Of a DNA stretch of 64,000 nucleotides, positions 31,013-40,420 are shown in pieces (positions within the stretch are counted from its first letter, which is position 1; every line of letters begins with the position of its first letter). The position numbers and the translations under genes were made by a program. Source of the DNA: Methanolobus sp. WCC4 (GTDB taxonomy: Archaea; Halobacteriota; Methanosarcinia; Methanosarcinales; Methanosarcinaceae); contig NZ_CP150629.1 in assembly GCF_038022665.1 (NCBI RefSeq), positions 2,400,480 through 2,464,479 of the forward strand, given 5' to 3'. The notes under the pieces are model-generated. The model saw only the letters and a program-made list of their open reading frames with translations. It was not told the origin of the DNA and did no database searches.

Positions 31013-32098
31013 TCAGTTCTGCCTTATGATCGTTCGAACAGGGAATGGGATCTCAATACCTTCTTTCTCGAACACTGCATTGATCTTAGTGTTAACCTCA
31101 TTTACAAGGGTGAACTTCTCACCCGGGTGAGTGACCCACATGATTATAGCAAAGTCGAGACTGAAATCCCCATGATTATCAAAACGGACATAAGGAGCAG
31201 GGTCATCAAGAACAAGATCACTGCTCTTTGCTATATCGGTCAGAAGACCTCTTACCCTCTCAACGTCAGAACCATAGGCAACCCCAATTGTCACCTTTAC
31301 CAGCATATGCTCCTCAGGTGAAGTATAATTGGTCACCTTACTATTGGCGATTATGCTATTAGGTATAACTATCATATTGTTATACAGGTTCTTGATACGA
31401 GTACTGCGAATACCCACCTCCTGGACAATGCCGATCTCACCATCATCGATCTCTATCCTGTCACCCGGTTTGAACGGCTGGTCGAAATAGATAGAGATAC
31501 CTCCGAAGAACTGGGAGATAGTATCCTGTGCAGCGAATGCAACAGCCAGACCCACAATTCCTGCCGAGGCGAAAAGAGGCAGTATGTCCGCATCCCATAT
31601 GCCTTTGAGTATAGCAAGGATACCGAAGAATACGATAAGAACATCAACAACGTTCTTGAAAAGAGGAAGGAGTTCATCATCCATCTTCGTCTCGGTCTTT
31701 TTAACAAGATGGGACAACACATGCTTGAAAATGATACCATCTATCCTCAGAAGTGCCAGTATCCAGATAATACCAAGAATAGTAAGCAGCAATCCCATAA
31801 TAATACCGATAGCCGTGTTCCCAGGGAACACGATCTCTGCTGCAATGAATGCACCAAAGAATGAAACAGTATAGAATATAGGTTTTTTAAGTGCATCCGC
31901 TACCAGGTAATCGCAATCATATCTCGTCTTTGCTGCATAATGAAGGAAAACCTTCTCGAACGCAAGATCTGCAATGAAAGCGATCACAACAGCAGCAACC
32001 AGTACCACCGCAGCGATCATTATATCCGACCCGGGTGCCCACGACTGAGAGCTTACAAACTGCTCGATATAGAGAGGAATGGTGTTATTCAAAAACAT
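31013..32098 (-). CDS. Small-conductance mechanosensitive channel, MscS family
   Basis: About 361 residues. Four or five N-terminal membrane segments are followed by the pore-lining helix and the MscS beta domain (AFAAQDTISQFFGGISI, PGDRIEIDDGEIGIVQEVG, NNMIVIPNSIIANS) and a C-terminal alpha/beta domain. It would release solutes when membrane tension rises. TATATAAA at 32121-32128 (TTTATATA on the coding strand) is about 25 nt before ATG 32098, so the mRNA is probably leaderless; this argues against the longer TTG start at 32116. Confidence 0.9.
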   Translation of the reverse strand: MFLNNTIPLYIEQFVSSQSWAPGSDIMIAAVVLVAAVVIAFIADLAFEKVFLHYAAKTRYDCDYLVADALKKPIFYTVSFFGAFIAAEIVFPGNTAIGIIMGLLLTILGIIWILALLRIDGIIFKHVLSHLVKKTETKMDDELLPLFKNVVDVLIVFFGILAILKGIWDADILPLFASAGIVGLAVAFAAQDTISQFFGGISIYFDQPFKPGDRIEIDDGEIGIVQEVGIRSTRIKNLYNNMIVIPNSIIANSKVTNYTSPEEHMLVKVTIGVAYGSDVERVRGLLTDIAKSSDLVLDDPAPYVRFDNHGDFSLDFAIIMWVTHPGEKFTLVNEVNTKINAVFEKEGIEIPFPVRTIIRQN

Positions 32099-32221
32099 GC
32101 ATTCTGGTTCGAACAATTCTTATATAAACTTTTTTGAATTACTCCACTACATTCACAATATAGTACAAAGCAACAAGAACAGTGAGAAAGATAATATAGA
32201 CATTCACTAATAGACCAGCAA

Positions 32222-32932
32222 ATGAGAAAAAGTAATTCAGAGATTGCGAAGACATGGACCCTGAAAGGGATTGACGAAAAAGATCCTGATAAGAAACTGC
32301 ATTATTTTAACCTGGCACTCGAACTTGACCCGAATGATCCAGCTGCCCTGAACAACAAGGGCATGGTACTGCATAAAATAGGAAAGTTCAGGGATGCTAT
32401 TGATTGCTATGACAGGATACTGAAACAATACAACATGTCAAAGTCATTACCTGCATTATACAACAAGAGCCTCGCACTTAAAGAGATAGGAATGAACGAA
32501 GCTGCACTGACCTTTATGAACAGGGCTCTGAAACAGCAACCAGATAACGATAAGATAAAGAAGCATGTTGAAGACCTGACCCTTATCGTCGAGGGGAAAG
32601 AAAAGAAAAGAACAGGAATTCCTGCGTACATCCCTGCAAAGGACCTTGCAGTCAATCAGATATATGACAGATGGGAACCACCCGCAGTTACAACAATTCT
32701 TGCATATTCAATGAAATGCAGCCAGAAAGATATCAAATACTACAAAGGATTTGGAGAGGACCTGATCAAAGAGAAGATAATACAGGAGAATCTCAGTCGC
32801 AGGGTATACTCATGCAGCTCATGCAAATTCTGTACCGATGGCATTTGCCACCACAGGGATACAAAAGCAATGATCGTTGCACCTAAAGCAATATGCAGGA
32901 ATTTCAGACCTGAAAAAAGGAACGAAAAATAA
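32222..32932 (+). CDS. TPR protein with C-terminal cysteine cluster
   Basis: 236 residues. The N-terminal 120 hold about three tetratricopeptide repeats (LELDPNDPAALNNKGMVLHK, LPALYNKSLALKEIG, ALKQQPDNDKIK). The C-terminal half ends in a Cys/His group, CSSCKFCTDGICHH, with a further Cys near the end (AICRNF), which may bind zinc or an iron-sulfur cluster. The TPR part is probably a protein-binding platform. It is followed by the convergent topoisomerase VI operon. Confidence 0.75.
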   Translation: MRKSNSEIAKTWTLKGIDEKDPDKKLHYFNLALELDPNDPAALNNKGMVLHKIGKFRDAIDCYDRILKQYNMSKSLPALYNKSLALKEIGMNEAALTFMNRALKQQPDNDKIKKHVEDLTLIVEGKEKKRTGIPAYIPAKDLAVNQIYDRWEPPAVTTILAYSMKCSQKDIKYYKGFGEDLIKEKIIQENLSRRVYSCSSCKFCTDGICHHRDTKAMIVAPKAICRNFRPEKRNEK

Positions 32933-32979
32933 AAAATGAAATAGAAAGGAAGAACATCAAGCGTAAAACATTATCGGAA

Positions 32980-34089
32980 TCAGAGTATTCCGAGTTCTGT
33001 CAGACGCTCCGGCAGGTACCTGTCGGTCACAAAGTCAAGACCTTTACCTGCGAAGGCCTGCTGTTCTGCCTTTTTGTTGATATCAAGTTGCAGGCTTATC
33101 TGTTCCTTCCAGTAGTCATCTGCAAACCTTGGATCGGTCAGTTCACTCCTCAGAGCTGCCACATCCTTATCTGTCAGCTTATCAGTGGAGAGTTCATACT
33201 CTACGATATCAGATGGCTGCACACCTACAAACTGGGCACCAGGGGTTGCCATGTGTTCGGAAAGATGGGCACTTTTGATGGCACCATAGGCCACTGAAGC
33301 GAAGATACGATAGGACCATGGGTCACCATCAGTAAAGACAACCACAGGCAGGTTCATCTCCTCATTCATCCTCTTGATGATACGGCGAGTAGAACGTGCG
33401 GGCTGACCCTTGAGGTGGACGAGGATAGCATCGTTGCGCTCATCAAAACCATTCTCAATAAGCCTGGCATACATACCACCAGTCTCGATCGCGATAATGA
33501 ATTTCGCATCCGTCTCCAGGAACTCGATATTCTCAACATTGAACGGGATCTGATAGCCACTCTCGCCAATATCCTCCTGACAGTGGATCACACGGTCACC
33601 ACGTTTTGTTTCCTCACGCAGGCGAATAGGACCGAACATGGTAGCACCATCCTCTTCCGGACGCATGTGGAAATACTCCCTCTGAAGACCGGAGATGATC
33701 TCAAGGTCCTCTATCAGGCGGTCACTTTCAGGTTGTTCCTTGAATTTTGCAATATCCCAGTTCTCAGAGATATAATACAACTCCCTTAAAGTGGACCCCC
33801 TGTTCTGCCCCAGATGGTTCTTCATAAGAAAATCGATGACATGAGTGGTTTTCAATAACTGATAGGCACCCTTTACGGTCTTTGCACTTCTCTCTGTTTC
33901 CCTGTCACCATATACCCATACATCACTATCTTCACTGTACTCGATATTAGCCTTTGTACGGCTGGGGAGGGAGACGTTTGGAACTATCTCATCAACGAAC
34001 TGGTCGTATAACTTCCCTGCAAGACCCATCAGGCGGTTGCTTGCTATCTCATCGTGTTCCTTTTTCTGATCGGAAATATCATTTGCCAT
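32980..34089 (-). CDS. top6A: DNA topoisomerase VI subunit A
   Basis: Catalytic subunit of the archaeal type IIB topoisomerase, 369 residues. The winged-helix CAP-like domain carries the DNA-cleaving tyrosine in LRELYYISE (Tyr105/106). The Toprim domain shows [11 protein letters not shown] and TDGDPWSY with the acidic metal-binding residues. It relaxes and decatenates DNA with subunit B, whose stop is only 4 nt upstream of this start. The layout B then A in one operon is usual. Confidence 0.96.
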   Translation of the reverse strand: MANDISDQKKEHDEIASNRLMGLAGKLYDQFVDEIVPNVSLPSRTKANIEYSEDSDVWVYGDRETERSAKTVKGAYQLLKTTHVIDFLMKNHLGQNRGSTLRELYYISENWDIAKFKEQPESDRLIEDLEIISGLQREYFHMRPEEDGATMFGPIRLREETKRGDRVIHCQEDIGESGYQIPFNVENIEFLETDAKFIIAIETGGMYARLIENGFDERNDAILVHLKGQPARSTRRIIKRMNEEMNLPVVVFTDGDPWSYRIFASVAYGAIKSAHLSEHMATPGAQFVGVQPSDIVEYELSTDKLTDKDVAALRSELTDPRFADDYWKEQISLQLDINKKAEQQAFAGKGLDFVTDRYLPERLTELGIL

Positions 34090-34093
34090 TCAC

Positions 34094-35956
34094 TCACCCC
34101 TTTATTGCTTTCGCACCGGTAACAAGCTCTTCATCAAGACCCTCCACAATAAGTGAAGGCAATCTTGCAATACCTGCCTCATCAAGAGTTGCTACGGAAT
34201 ATTTTACAACTTTGGAAGCACCGGGTGAAACTGCCATATCCCATATATGGTCGAAATCGTTGCCCATGCTTATAGTCTTAGGCTCAGGCACTGCACCCTC
34301 CACTTCAAAGGAGACCATGTCATGTACCTTGAATTCCTGTTTCTTGCTGGAGAAATTATTGATCTTAATGGAGATATTTGCTCCCCCATTTCCATCGGAT
34401 TCGACAACACGATGCACAAGGAGGTTACCCATTATCTTCGCAACAACAGGATCGATGTCAGGAACCTCACGGTCAAGTGTCTCAGCCAGTTTCTTTGCCA
34501 TCCGGGGAAGCACCTTGGTAATGATAACCTCTTTCTCGCGTCTCTTTTTGAGATTGTCGCGTTTATTGAGGTAGCGATTCATCTTTCTTGAAACTTCCTT
34601 TATAGCAAGTTCGATCTCATCCTTTATCTCAGGGATCTCGGCTACCGCATCCTTGGACTCGGAAGTGAAAGGTACATTGGTCGAAGCCACGTGCACGAGG
34701 ATGACCACAGGACCCGTAGGCAATCCGCCACCAGGCTGGTTAAGACCGTATTGTTTCCATTTGATGGACTCAATTGCATGAGTTATGACACAGCCACCCT
34801 GCTGATAGAGCAGTGGTACCCTGTTGGCAAAACGCATTATGTCCACACGGTCATCCTTCTGCAGTTCACCACCATATGCTATGCCAACCTCTACAATGAA
34901 AGGATTACCTGAATAGACAGAAGCACTCCTTGTAGTGGTTGCTATGAAATCAACACTGAACTCCTTCTCAAGTCCTTTATAGATCAGTTCCTCACCAATA
35001 GGGGACAGACAATCTGTCGGAGGGGCCATGATCTTTACTTTGGAGAAAGAATCAAGGAGCTTCTTTGACTGGTCCCTTGTCATCTCATGAGGATCAAGTT
35101 CCGGATCAAGGCCGGATGCCTTGCATATCTCTTCGGCAGCAAGGTGCCCTATCTTGGAGAAAGAATAACGTAAGAACGGAGATAGCTTCTGCCTCTCGGT
35201 ATACCTCAGCATCTTCATGAGAGTACCGAGCTCTATACCATGAGGATGCGGAAGGATCTCCTTTGCAGGAACAGGAAGCTTATCAGTTGCCCTTTCAAAT
35301 GTCACCTCGTTCCCATCAGGTTCAACGAGTGTGATCCTCGCATGAGGATTTACGATAGCTGTTGCCTTGAGATACTCATATATGGACTGCCTCCTCCCTT
35401 TTACATAGGATGCTTCCATTTCCATCTCGATACGAGTACCATGTGGCCGGTCCCAGTCAACTATCTCATCCTTAAGGATCTCAGGGTCATTGGTACTAGT
35501 ATTGATCATAAGCTCATAATAGTGAGCAGGTTTGCCATGACCGATCTTGGAGATGATCTTCGTGTGATGACCGGAAGTCAGCTGAGAATACAGCACAGAT
35601 GCTGATATACCTATACCCTGCTGACCCCGGCTCTGCTTAAGAGCATGGAACCTTGAACCATACAGGAGTTTTGCAAACACCTTGGGTATCTGTTCCTTTA
35701 TGATACCGGGACCATTGTCCTCTATAATGATAACTACATTGTCCTTTCCAGCTCTTTCGATATGCAGGAATATATCAGGAAGAATCTCAGATTCCTCACA
35801 TGCATCAAGGGAGTTGTCCACTGCCTCCTTGACAGTTGTTATCAAACTCCTTGGAGCTGAGTCAAAACCCAGTATCTGCCGGTTCTTTTCAAAGAACTCC
35901 GCGACACTTATCGATCTTTGGTTCTTTGCAAGTTCTTCTGCAATTGGATTATCCAT
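34094..35956 (-). CDS. top6B: DNA topoisomerase VI subunit B
   Basis: ATPase subunit, 620 residues. The GHKL motifs are clear: N-box [12 protein letters not shown] (about 44-55), IEDNGPGI (about 77), GQQGIGIS (about 114), followed by the H2TH and transducer domains, including the conserved transducer lysine region ([15 protein letters not shown]). The C-terminal extension contains an Ig-like domain. It uses ATP to time strand passage with subunit A. The gene is 4 nt upstream of top6A. Confidence 0.96.
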   Translation of the reverse strand: MDNPIAEELAKNQRSISVAEFFEKNRQILGFDSAPRSLITTVKEAVDNSLDACEESEILPDIFLHIERAGKDNVVIIIEDNGPGIIKEQIPKVFAKLLYGSRFHALKQSRGQQGIGISASVLYSQLTSGHHTKIISKIGHGKPAHYYELMINTSTNDPEILKDEIVDWDRPHGTRIEMEMEASYVKGRRQSIYEYLKATAIVNPHARITLVEPDGNEVTFERATDKLPVPAKEILPHPHGIELGTLMKMLRYTERQKLSPFLRYSFSKIGHLAAEEICKASGLDPELDPHEMTRDQSKKLLDSFSKVKIMAPPTDCLSPIGEELIYKGLEKEFSVDFIATTTRSASVYSGNPFIVEVGIAYGGELQKDDRVDIMRFANRVPLLYQQGGCVITHAIESIKWKQYGLNQPGGGLPTGPVVILVHVASTNVPFTSESKDAVAEIPEIKDEIELAIKEVSRKMNRYLNKRDNLKKRREKEVIITKVLPRMAKKLAETLDREVPDIDPVVAKIMGNLLVHRVVESDGNGGANISIKINNFSSKKQEFKVHDMVSFEVEGAVPEPKTISMGNDFDHIWDMAVSPGASKVVKYSVATLDEAGIARLPSLIVEGLDEELVTGAKAIKG

Positions 35957-36050
35957 AAAAGTATCATCCTCGTCCGTTATTGGCCATCGTCCCTTTGACC
36001 AGAAAATAAATAACCTGTAATATATAAAAATGTTATTGGGATGAGAACCA

Positions 36051-36284
36051 TTACTTCAGTTCCGCACCCACGATCGTCTGCGTGGCAGTCACTGATTCAG
36101 CTTCACGGATCGTATCCACGATACTGTTAAGACGGCCAAGGTCGTCGACCTCGATGATAACCACAAAGTCATATTCACCGAATACGTGATAGATATCCTT
36201 TATACCTTCAATAGCAGTGAGTTCATTATAAGCTGCCCTTTCCGACCCCGGAAGCACGTTTACCATAGTTACGCCTATTGTCAT
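36051..36284 (-). CDS. Stand-alone Lrp/AsnC ligand-binding (RAM) domain protein
   Basis: 77 residues forming only the C-terminal dimeric alpha/beta domain of Lrp/AsnC regulators, without the helix-turn-helix. Visible features are an opening beta strand ([19 protein letters not shown]), [13 protein letters not shown] and a last strand ([12 protein letters not shown]). Such proteins bind amino acids or related ligands and can join full-length Lrp proteins. It lies upstream of topVI B on the same strand. Confidence 0.85.
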   Translation of the reverse strand: MTIGVTMVNVLPGSERAAYNELTAIEGIKDIYHVFGEYDFVVIIEVDDLGRLNSIVDTIREAESVTATQTIVGAELK

Positions 36285-36465
36285 AATATCACAAGACAGA
36301 AAGTAGGATACAAGGTATTTAGCAGTTTTCTATGGCATGCAATAAGAACTGTTCAACAAATAAGAATCATTGCTGACCAACAACATACCGGGTTCATTAA
36401 CAAAACGGCATCAAAAGAATACCTGGCAAAAAGTTCCTCATCATCATTATGATGATTAGCATAAC

Positions 36466-36477
36466 CTTTAAATATGT
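36466..36477 (+). promoter_or_regulatory. BRE/TATA-like promoter of a candidate small RNA
   Basis: ACCTTTAAATAT stands in the gene-free interval. Its position implies a start near 36495-36500, at the foot of the hairpin that follows. Confidence 0.45.
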
Positions 36478-36499
36478 TCGTGTTCATACAATCGTTTAG

Positions 36500-36552
36500 A
36501 TGAGCGGGTTATCCTCTTTTTGACAATAACCCCCACTCCCCAACCCGCTCAT
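36500..36552 (+). ncRNA. Candidate structured small RNA with two competing stems
   Basis: ATGAGCGGGTT (36500-36510) pairs perfectly over 11 bp with AACCCGCTCAT (36542-36552). Inside this, GGGTTAT (36506-36512) can instead pair with ATAACCC (36526-36532). The two pairings share GGGTT, so only one can form at a time. A TATA-like element is placed correctly upstream, a T-run (CCATTTTTGA) follows at about 36561, and no open frame covers it. It is read as a separate transcription unit of about 60-75 nt; the strand follows from the TATA element. No named RNA family is recognised. Confidence 0.45.
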
Positions 36553-36927
36553 ACTCCACTCCATTTTTGACATATTAAACCCTGAACAGGATGTTTTCAT
36601 TGTTGGCAGCTGCATAGAGACACAGATAATGAAATGTATGATACGATCATCACATTTGCATAAGATTCCCTATAAAAAGAACAAGGCCCTTTTTTCTATA
36701 ATGTTGCACATGTCCTACTTAATAGGATAACTGTAAAAAGAAAGACATATTATGAGATTTAAATTTGTTCTCTATAAGACATAAACATCCGGACAAGACA
36801 GTTCAGTCGAAGTAGAACCACACATCATAATATATATATAAAATAATTAGCATTTAATAAAAGATATGATTTTAAATATATAATAAAATATAGAGATTAC
36901 ATACTATATAATTATACACATACCGAG

Positions 36928-38415
36928 CTAGAAATCAAATAACGTCTTCTGAGGTTTTTTAGCAGGCTCTTTTTTCTCTAATATCGGAGTTTTTGAAATT
37001 ACAGCATCATTTTTAGTTACATCTGATGACGGCAATTTATCAAGACTTAGTTGAGAAGGGTCTTTCTTTGTAACGGTCCTTTCAACAAAGAACTCAGGCT
37101 CATCAGCAGGGAAAATATGCTGACGTTTTTCCTGTGCTTCATCATAGACTGCCTGAAGCTTTTTGGTAACCTTCTTAGCTCCCACCAGATAGAGAAACTC
37201 ATCGAGGTCGAGTCCCAGTGTTGCAATAACATCTGTGGCATACTCATCCTGATGCAGGAGTCTTGAATACATACCTGCCACCTCAAGGCGTGAATAACGC
37301 ATTGATTCATTACAATGAGAACCGACCTTTACAGCTATGTTATTACGCATATTCTTCCTGGCCCGCATCTGACCCATCTTACGCCATAGAGAAGGTGGCT
37401 GATACTTCACAAAACCACCACGTACACGAGTCTTTGAGACAACCGTCCCACCGGTCATGAGCATGCCTGCATAGCGCCACATACGATAGTTCTGTCGCCT
37501 GCGCACACGGCCAAGGAACCTGTCGGCACGTGACAGATGAGAATAGCCACTGACGATATCATCCGTAAGTGCCTCTTCACCCTTACCAGTATACTGATGC
37601 GGGAGATTCTCACCGATCCAGTGAATGAGATCCTCCGGGGTTTCATCAAGACCATATGTAGCCTCCAGTGCAGAGGATACATCCTTGCCTTTGAATATCC
37701 TGCCGACAACCTTGAATATAGACTCTTTAGTGTCCCTGTCTGACGTAGATATATCATCGACATCGATTTCCGTGCGGCCCATTGAAACTGCCTGAAGGTC
37801 ATTGACAGCACTTCTGAAGTCCCCGTCTGCAGACCCGGCTATCTTTTCAATGACACCGACACCACACATGATACCTTCCTGCTGAGCGATCCTTTTGAGC
37901 GCAGGGACCATTGAACGAGATTGCACGGAAGCGAATTTCAATTCAAGACATAATGAACGTAATGAAGAAGAGAGACCATAAAGGTCGTTGGCAATAAGCA
38001 CAATAGGCTGATTGGTCTTCTTAACAACATCAATGATAGCACGGGAACCTCCACGGTCACTATTACCATGAAGATTGTCAGCCTCATCAAGTATGATCAG
38101 TCGCTTTGCAGATGCCCCTGTAAGTGTTTGCATAGTGGACGCAGATCCTGCAATCTTAGTGATCACACCTGCGGTCCTCTGGTCACTGGCATTGAGCTCG
38201 ATTACCTCCCAGCCCATATCATTTGCAAGTGCATGTGCAGAAGAGGTCTTTCCGATACCGGCATCACCATGGAGTAATGCAGCCCGCTTATCAGGAGTAC
38301 CATACTCCCACTGCTCACCCCAGTTGCGGAGATCATCTATCACTTTTTTATGACCTACGATATCACCAAGTGTTCCTGGCCGGTATTTCTCTGCCCATTC
38401 CATCTGCACTGTCAT
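36928..38415 (-). CDS. rfcL: Replication factor C large subunit (clamp loader)
   Basis: About 495 residues. AAA+ ATPase that, with RfcS, loads the PCNA sliding clamp. Walker A is [12 protein letters not shown], Walker [10 protein letters not shown], with the sensor and arginine-finger region following. Residues after 330 form the collar domain and a Lys/Pro-rich tail. The protein ends in QKTLFDF, a PIP box that contacts PCNA. ATG 38415 is preferred to the TTG at 38427. Divergent from mtxX. Confidence 0.95.
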   Translation of the reverse strand: MTVQMEWAEKYRPGTLGDIVGHKKVIDDLRNWGEQWEYGTPDKRAALLHGDAGIGKTSSAHALANDMGWEVIELNASDQRTAGVITKIAGSASTMQTLTGASAKRLIILDEADNLHGNSDRGGSRAIIDVVKKTNQPIVLIANDLYGLSSSLRSLCLELKFASVQSRSMVPALKRIAQQEGIMCGVGVIEKIAGSADGDFRSAVNDLQAVSMGRTEIDVDDISTSDRDTKESIFKVVGRIFKGKDVSSALEATYGLDETPEDLIHWIGENLPHQYTGKGEEALTDDIVSGYSHLSRADRFLGRVRRRQNYRMWRYAGMLMTGGTVVSKTRVRGGFVKYQPPSLWRKMGQMRARKNMRNNIAVKVGSHCNESMRYSRLEVAGMYSRLLHQDEYATDVIATLGLDLDEFLYLVGAKKVTKKLQAVYDEAQEKRQHIFPADEPEFFVERTVTKKDPSQLSLDKLPSSDVTKNDAVISKTPILEKKEPAKKPQKTLFDF

Positions 38416-38502
38416 ATTACTACCCAATATTCAGGAAAAGTAATTAATGTTTGCATCGCTTTGTTTGTTCTGATCGACATTACTGACGGTAGGTATCTTG
38501 CT

Positions 38503-39366
38503 ATGGTATCAAAAAGTACAGAGAGCCTTCTTGGCCTGATAGAGAAAAGGGCATTGAATAATAAGGCAAGAGTTGCCATAGGAGTGCGGAACCCCACCCC
38601 TAAGATGCTTAAGAGCGCGCGGGATGCACACGAAGCAGGTTATGCACATGTGCTGCTGGTAGGCAACAAGAAAGACATAGAGGAAATAGGAACAGACCTT
38701 GAGATCATAGGCACCAATGACCCGGAAAGAACCCTTGGCGACCTCCTAAAGTCAAGATATATAGATGCAGCAGTCAGAGGTACTGCCGGTGCATCACAGA
38801 CACTGGCCCACCTCAAGAAGATATTATGCCAGGAGAATCTGCACAGGATCGCCCTACTCCAGACAAGTGAAGGAGAGCCTTTTTTTATTGCACCCGTAGG
38901 CATTGATGAGGGCAACTCACTTGCAGACAGGATAGCATTCATAAAGCTTGGGGTCGAGTACATCCGCAGGTTTGACATAGAGCCAGTTGTCGGGATCCTT
39001 TCAGGAGGACGAATGGGAGACCTGGGGCGTAACCAGAGGGTCGACCAGACACTTGCTGAAGGAGACTTCATAGTCAACAGGGTCAGAGAGCAGGGCATCG
39101 ATGCAAAACACTACACCATATTGATAGAAGATGCCATACAGGAAGCAAATTTCATACTGGCACCTGACGGAATATCAGGTAACCTCATCTTCAGGACACT
39201 GGTCTTCCTTGGAGGAGGGGACGGGCTTGGAGCACCAATACTTATAGATGACTATGTCTTTGTCGATACATCAAGGGTCGGAGGACATTATACCAAAGCA
39301 ATAATGCTTGCAAGTGCACTTGTAGAAAAGAATGTGGCACAGACAGATGCTGAGGAACAAAAATAA
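38503..39366 (+). CDS. mtxX: Methanogenesis marker protein 4 (MtxX)
   Basis: 287-residue cytoplasmic protein of the MtxX/methanogenesis marker 4 family, distantly related to phosphate acyltransferases and annotated as a putative methyltransferase. Family stretches are [28 protein letters not shown] and [16 protein letters not shown]. The true reaction is unknown, but the family is confined to methanogens and their relatives and supports the assignment of this genome. ATG 38503 begins the alignable part; the frame is open far upstream without similarity. Confidence 0.85.
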   Translation: MVSKSTESLLGLIEKRALNNKARVAIGVRNPTPKMLKSARDAHEAGYAHVLLVGNKKDIEEIGTDLEIIGTNDPERTLGDLLKSRYIDAAVRGTAGASQTLAHLKKILCQENLHRIALLQTSEGEPFFIAPVGIDEGNSLADRIAFIKLGVEYIRRFDIEPVVGILSGGRMGDLGRNQRVDQTLAEGDFIVNRVREQGIDAKHYTILIEDAIQEANFILAPDGISGNLIFRTLVFLGGGDGLGAPILIDDYVFVDTSRVGGHYTKAIMLASALVEKNVAQTDAEEQK

Positions 39367-39451
39367 TTATATCAGGGTGCGCACATCTAATTTAGTGGAC
39401 GGAACTTATTTCTGAATATATCGAATCATTATCAAAAAGGGAATGAACGAC

Positions 39452-40216
39452 ATGGAAGCCATACTGATAAAAGCAGACACCATTGCCTCTGCATGGTCTC
39501 AACTTATCCAGGAGATATACGAAAAAGGTGAGGATCATGAACCGGACTATAAGACAATGACAAAGAGAGTGCATGCCACCATATACATCAAGGATGTCAA
39601 TAACATGCAGGTCAGTCCGGCAGTACCTTTCGGAGAGAATCTGATAAAGAAGTACAAGGAAGAGCTTACAGAAGAGTATGCAGACTGGTACGTTTCACTT
39701 TCGGATGATGATAAAAGGAAGTTCGATTACTGTTATGCAAAACAGCTTTTCAGATACGGCGAGACAGCATACAATACACTTCAGGAGAATGTTAGCAACC
39801 TGCGCCCTGGCTCCAGAAGACATGTCGGAGTACTCTGGGAGAATGAGGTCCACATCCCAAAATACGAAGATCAGCCCTGCTGGATAGCCTATAAAGTAGA
39901 ACTCCTGAATGAGACACAGGTAAGGATATACATCCTTTACCGGTCATGGGATGCTTTCGGCGGATTCCCGGCAAACATACCTGCCATAGTAGAAGGATTC
40001 AAGAAGGTCTTCAGAGAACAGGACCTGCCATATGAGATCGAATCACTGATAGCCACCGGATGGGACACACATATCTACGACACAGACCTCCAGTCAGTGG
40101 AGAAGATATTCAAGAATAATGCACTATGCCCCCTATGCAAGTGCATAACACCAAAACATTCATTCATACAGACAACGAAGGGCAAGGCCTGCCCTGAATG
40201 TAAGAAGTCAATGTGA
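39452..40216 (+). CDS. Thymidylate synthase-like protein with C-terminal zinc ribbon
   Basis: 254 residues. The core resembles archaeal thymidylate synthases: paired arginines in GSRRHVGV, a candidate catalytic cysteine in DQPCWIAY, and the late dUMP-site motif RSWDAFGGFPANI. The C-terminus adds about 30 residues with two CxxC pairs (CPLCKC and CPECKK) that form a zinc ribbon absent from classical ThyA. If it acts as a thymidylate synthase it would methylate dUMP, but the active-site context is unlike the usual PPCH. GGGA lies 9 nt before ATG 39452; ATG 39443 is an alternative. A terminator overlaps its stop codon. Confidence 0.65.
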   Translation: MEAILIKADTIASAWSQLIQEIYEKGEDHEPDYKTMTKRVHATIYIKDVNNMQVSPAVPFGENLIKKYKEELTEEYADWYVSLSDDDKRKFDYCYAKQLFRYGETAYNTLQENVSNLRPGSRRHVGVLWENEVHIPKYEDQPCWIAYKVELLNETQVRIYILYRSWDAFGGFPANIPAIVEGFKKVFREQDLPYEIESLIATGWDTHIYDTDLQSVEKIFKNNALCPLCKCITPKHSFIQTTKGKACPECKKSM

Positions 40217-40237
40217 ACAGGCGTTCACATCTTTTTT
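40211..40237 (+). terminator. Hairpin terminator overlapping the stop codon
   Basis: ATGTGAAC (40211-40218) pairs with GTTCACAT (40223-40230) around AGGC, followed by a run of T. The stop codon of the zinc-ribbon protein lies inside the 5' arm. Confidence 0.7.
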
Positions 40238-40360
40238 TTATCCATTTCCTTTCTTGCAGGACCCACATTTAGCGAGCCATTGCTTTGATATTCTTCACAA
40301 GGTTCATACAGAACCCATAGATTGCATAAGAATCGAAATATAATTCCATTAATTATATAT

Positions 40361-40395
40361 GTATGATATATGCATACAATGGTATGATTCCATAC
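40361..40395. promoter_or_regulatory. Two GTATG-CATAC inverted repeats, candidate operator
   Basis: GTATG-N7-CATAC (40361-40377) and GTATG-N4-CATAC (40382-40395) lie side by side. They follow a TATA-like AATTATATATG at about 40351-40361, so the repeats would cover the transcription start of the RHH protein gene, whose ATG is at 40421 with GGGAGA upstream. Ribbon-helix-helix proteins commonly bind paired short inverted sites, so autorepression is an attractive inference. Confidence 0.5.
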
Positions 40396-40420
40396 AAATG
40401 ATGATTGAAGGGAGATAGCT

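Larger units (their letters stand above)
36285..36927. other. Gene-free interval containing the candidate small RNA
   Basis: 643 nt between the Lrp-like gene and the end of rfcL. Apart from the promoter-hairpin unit at 36466-36565, the interval is AT-rich with no open frame worth reporting; the last 100 nt before rfcL are almost pure A and T. Confidence 0.5.
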
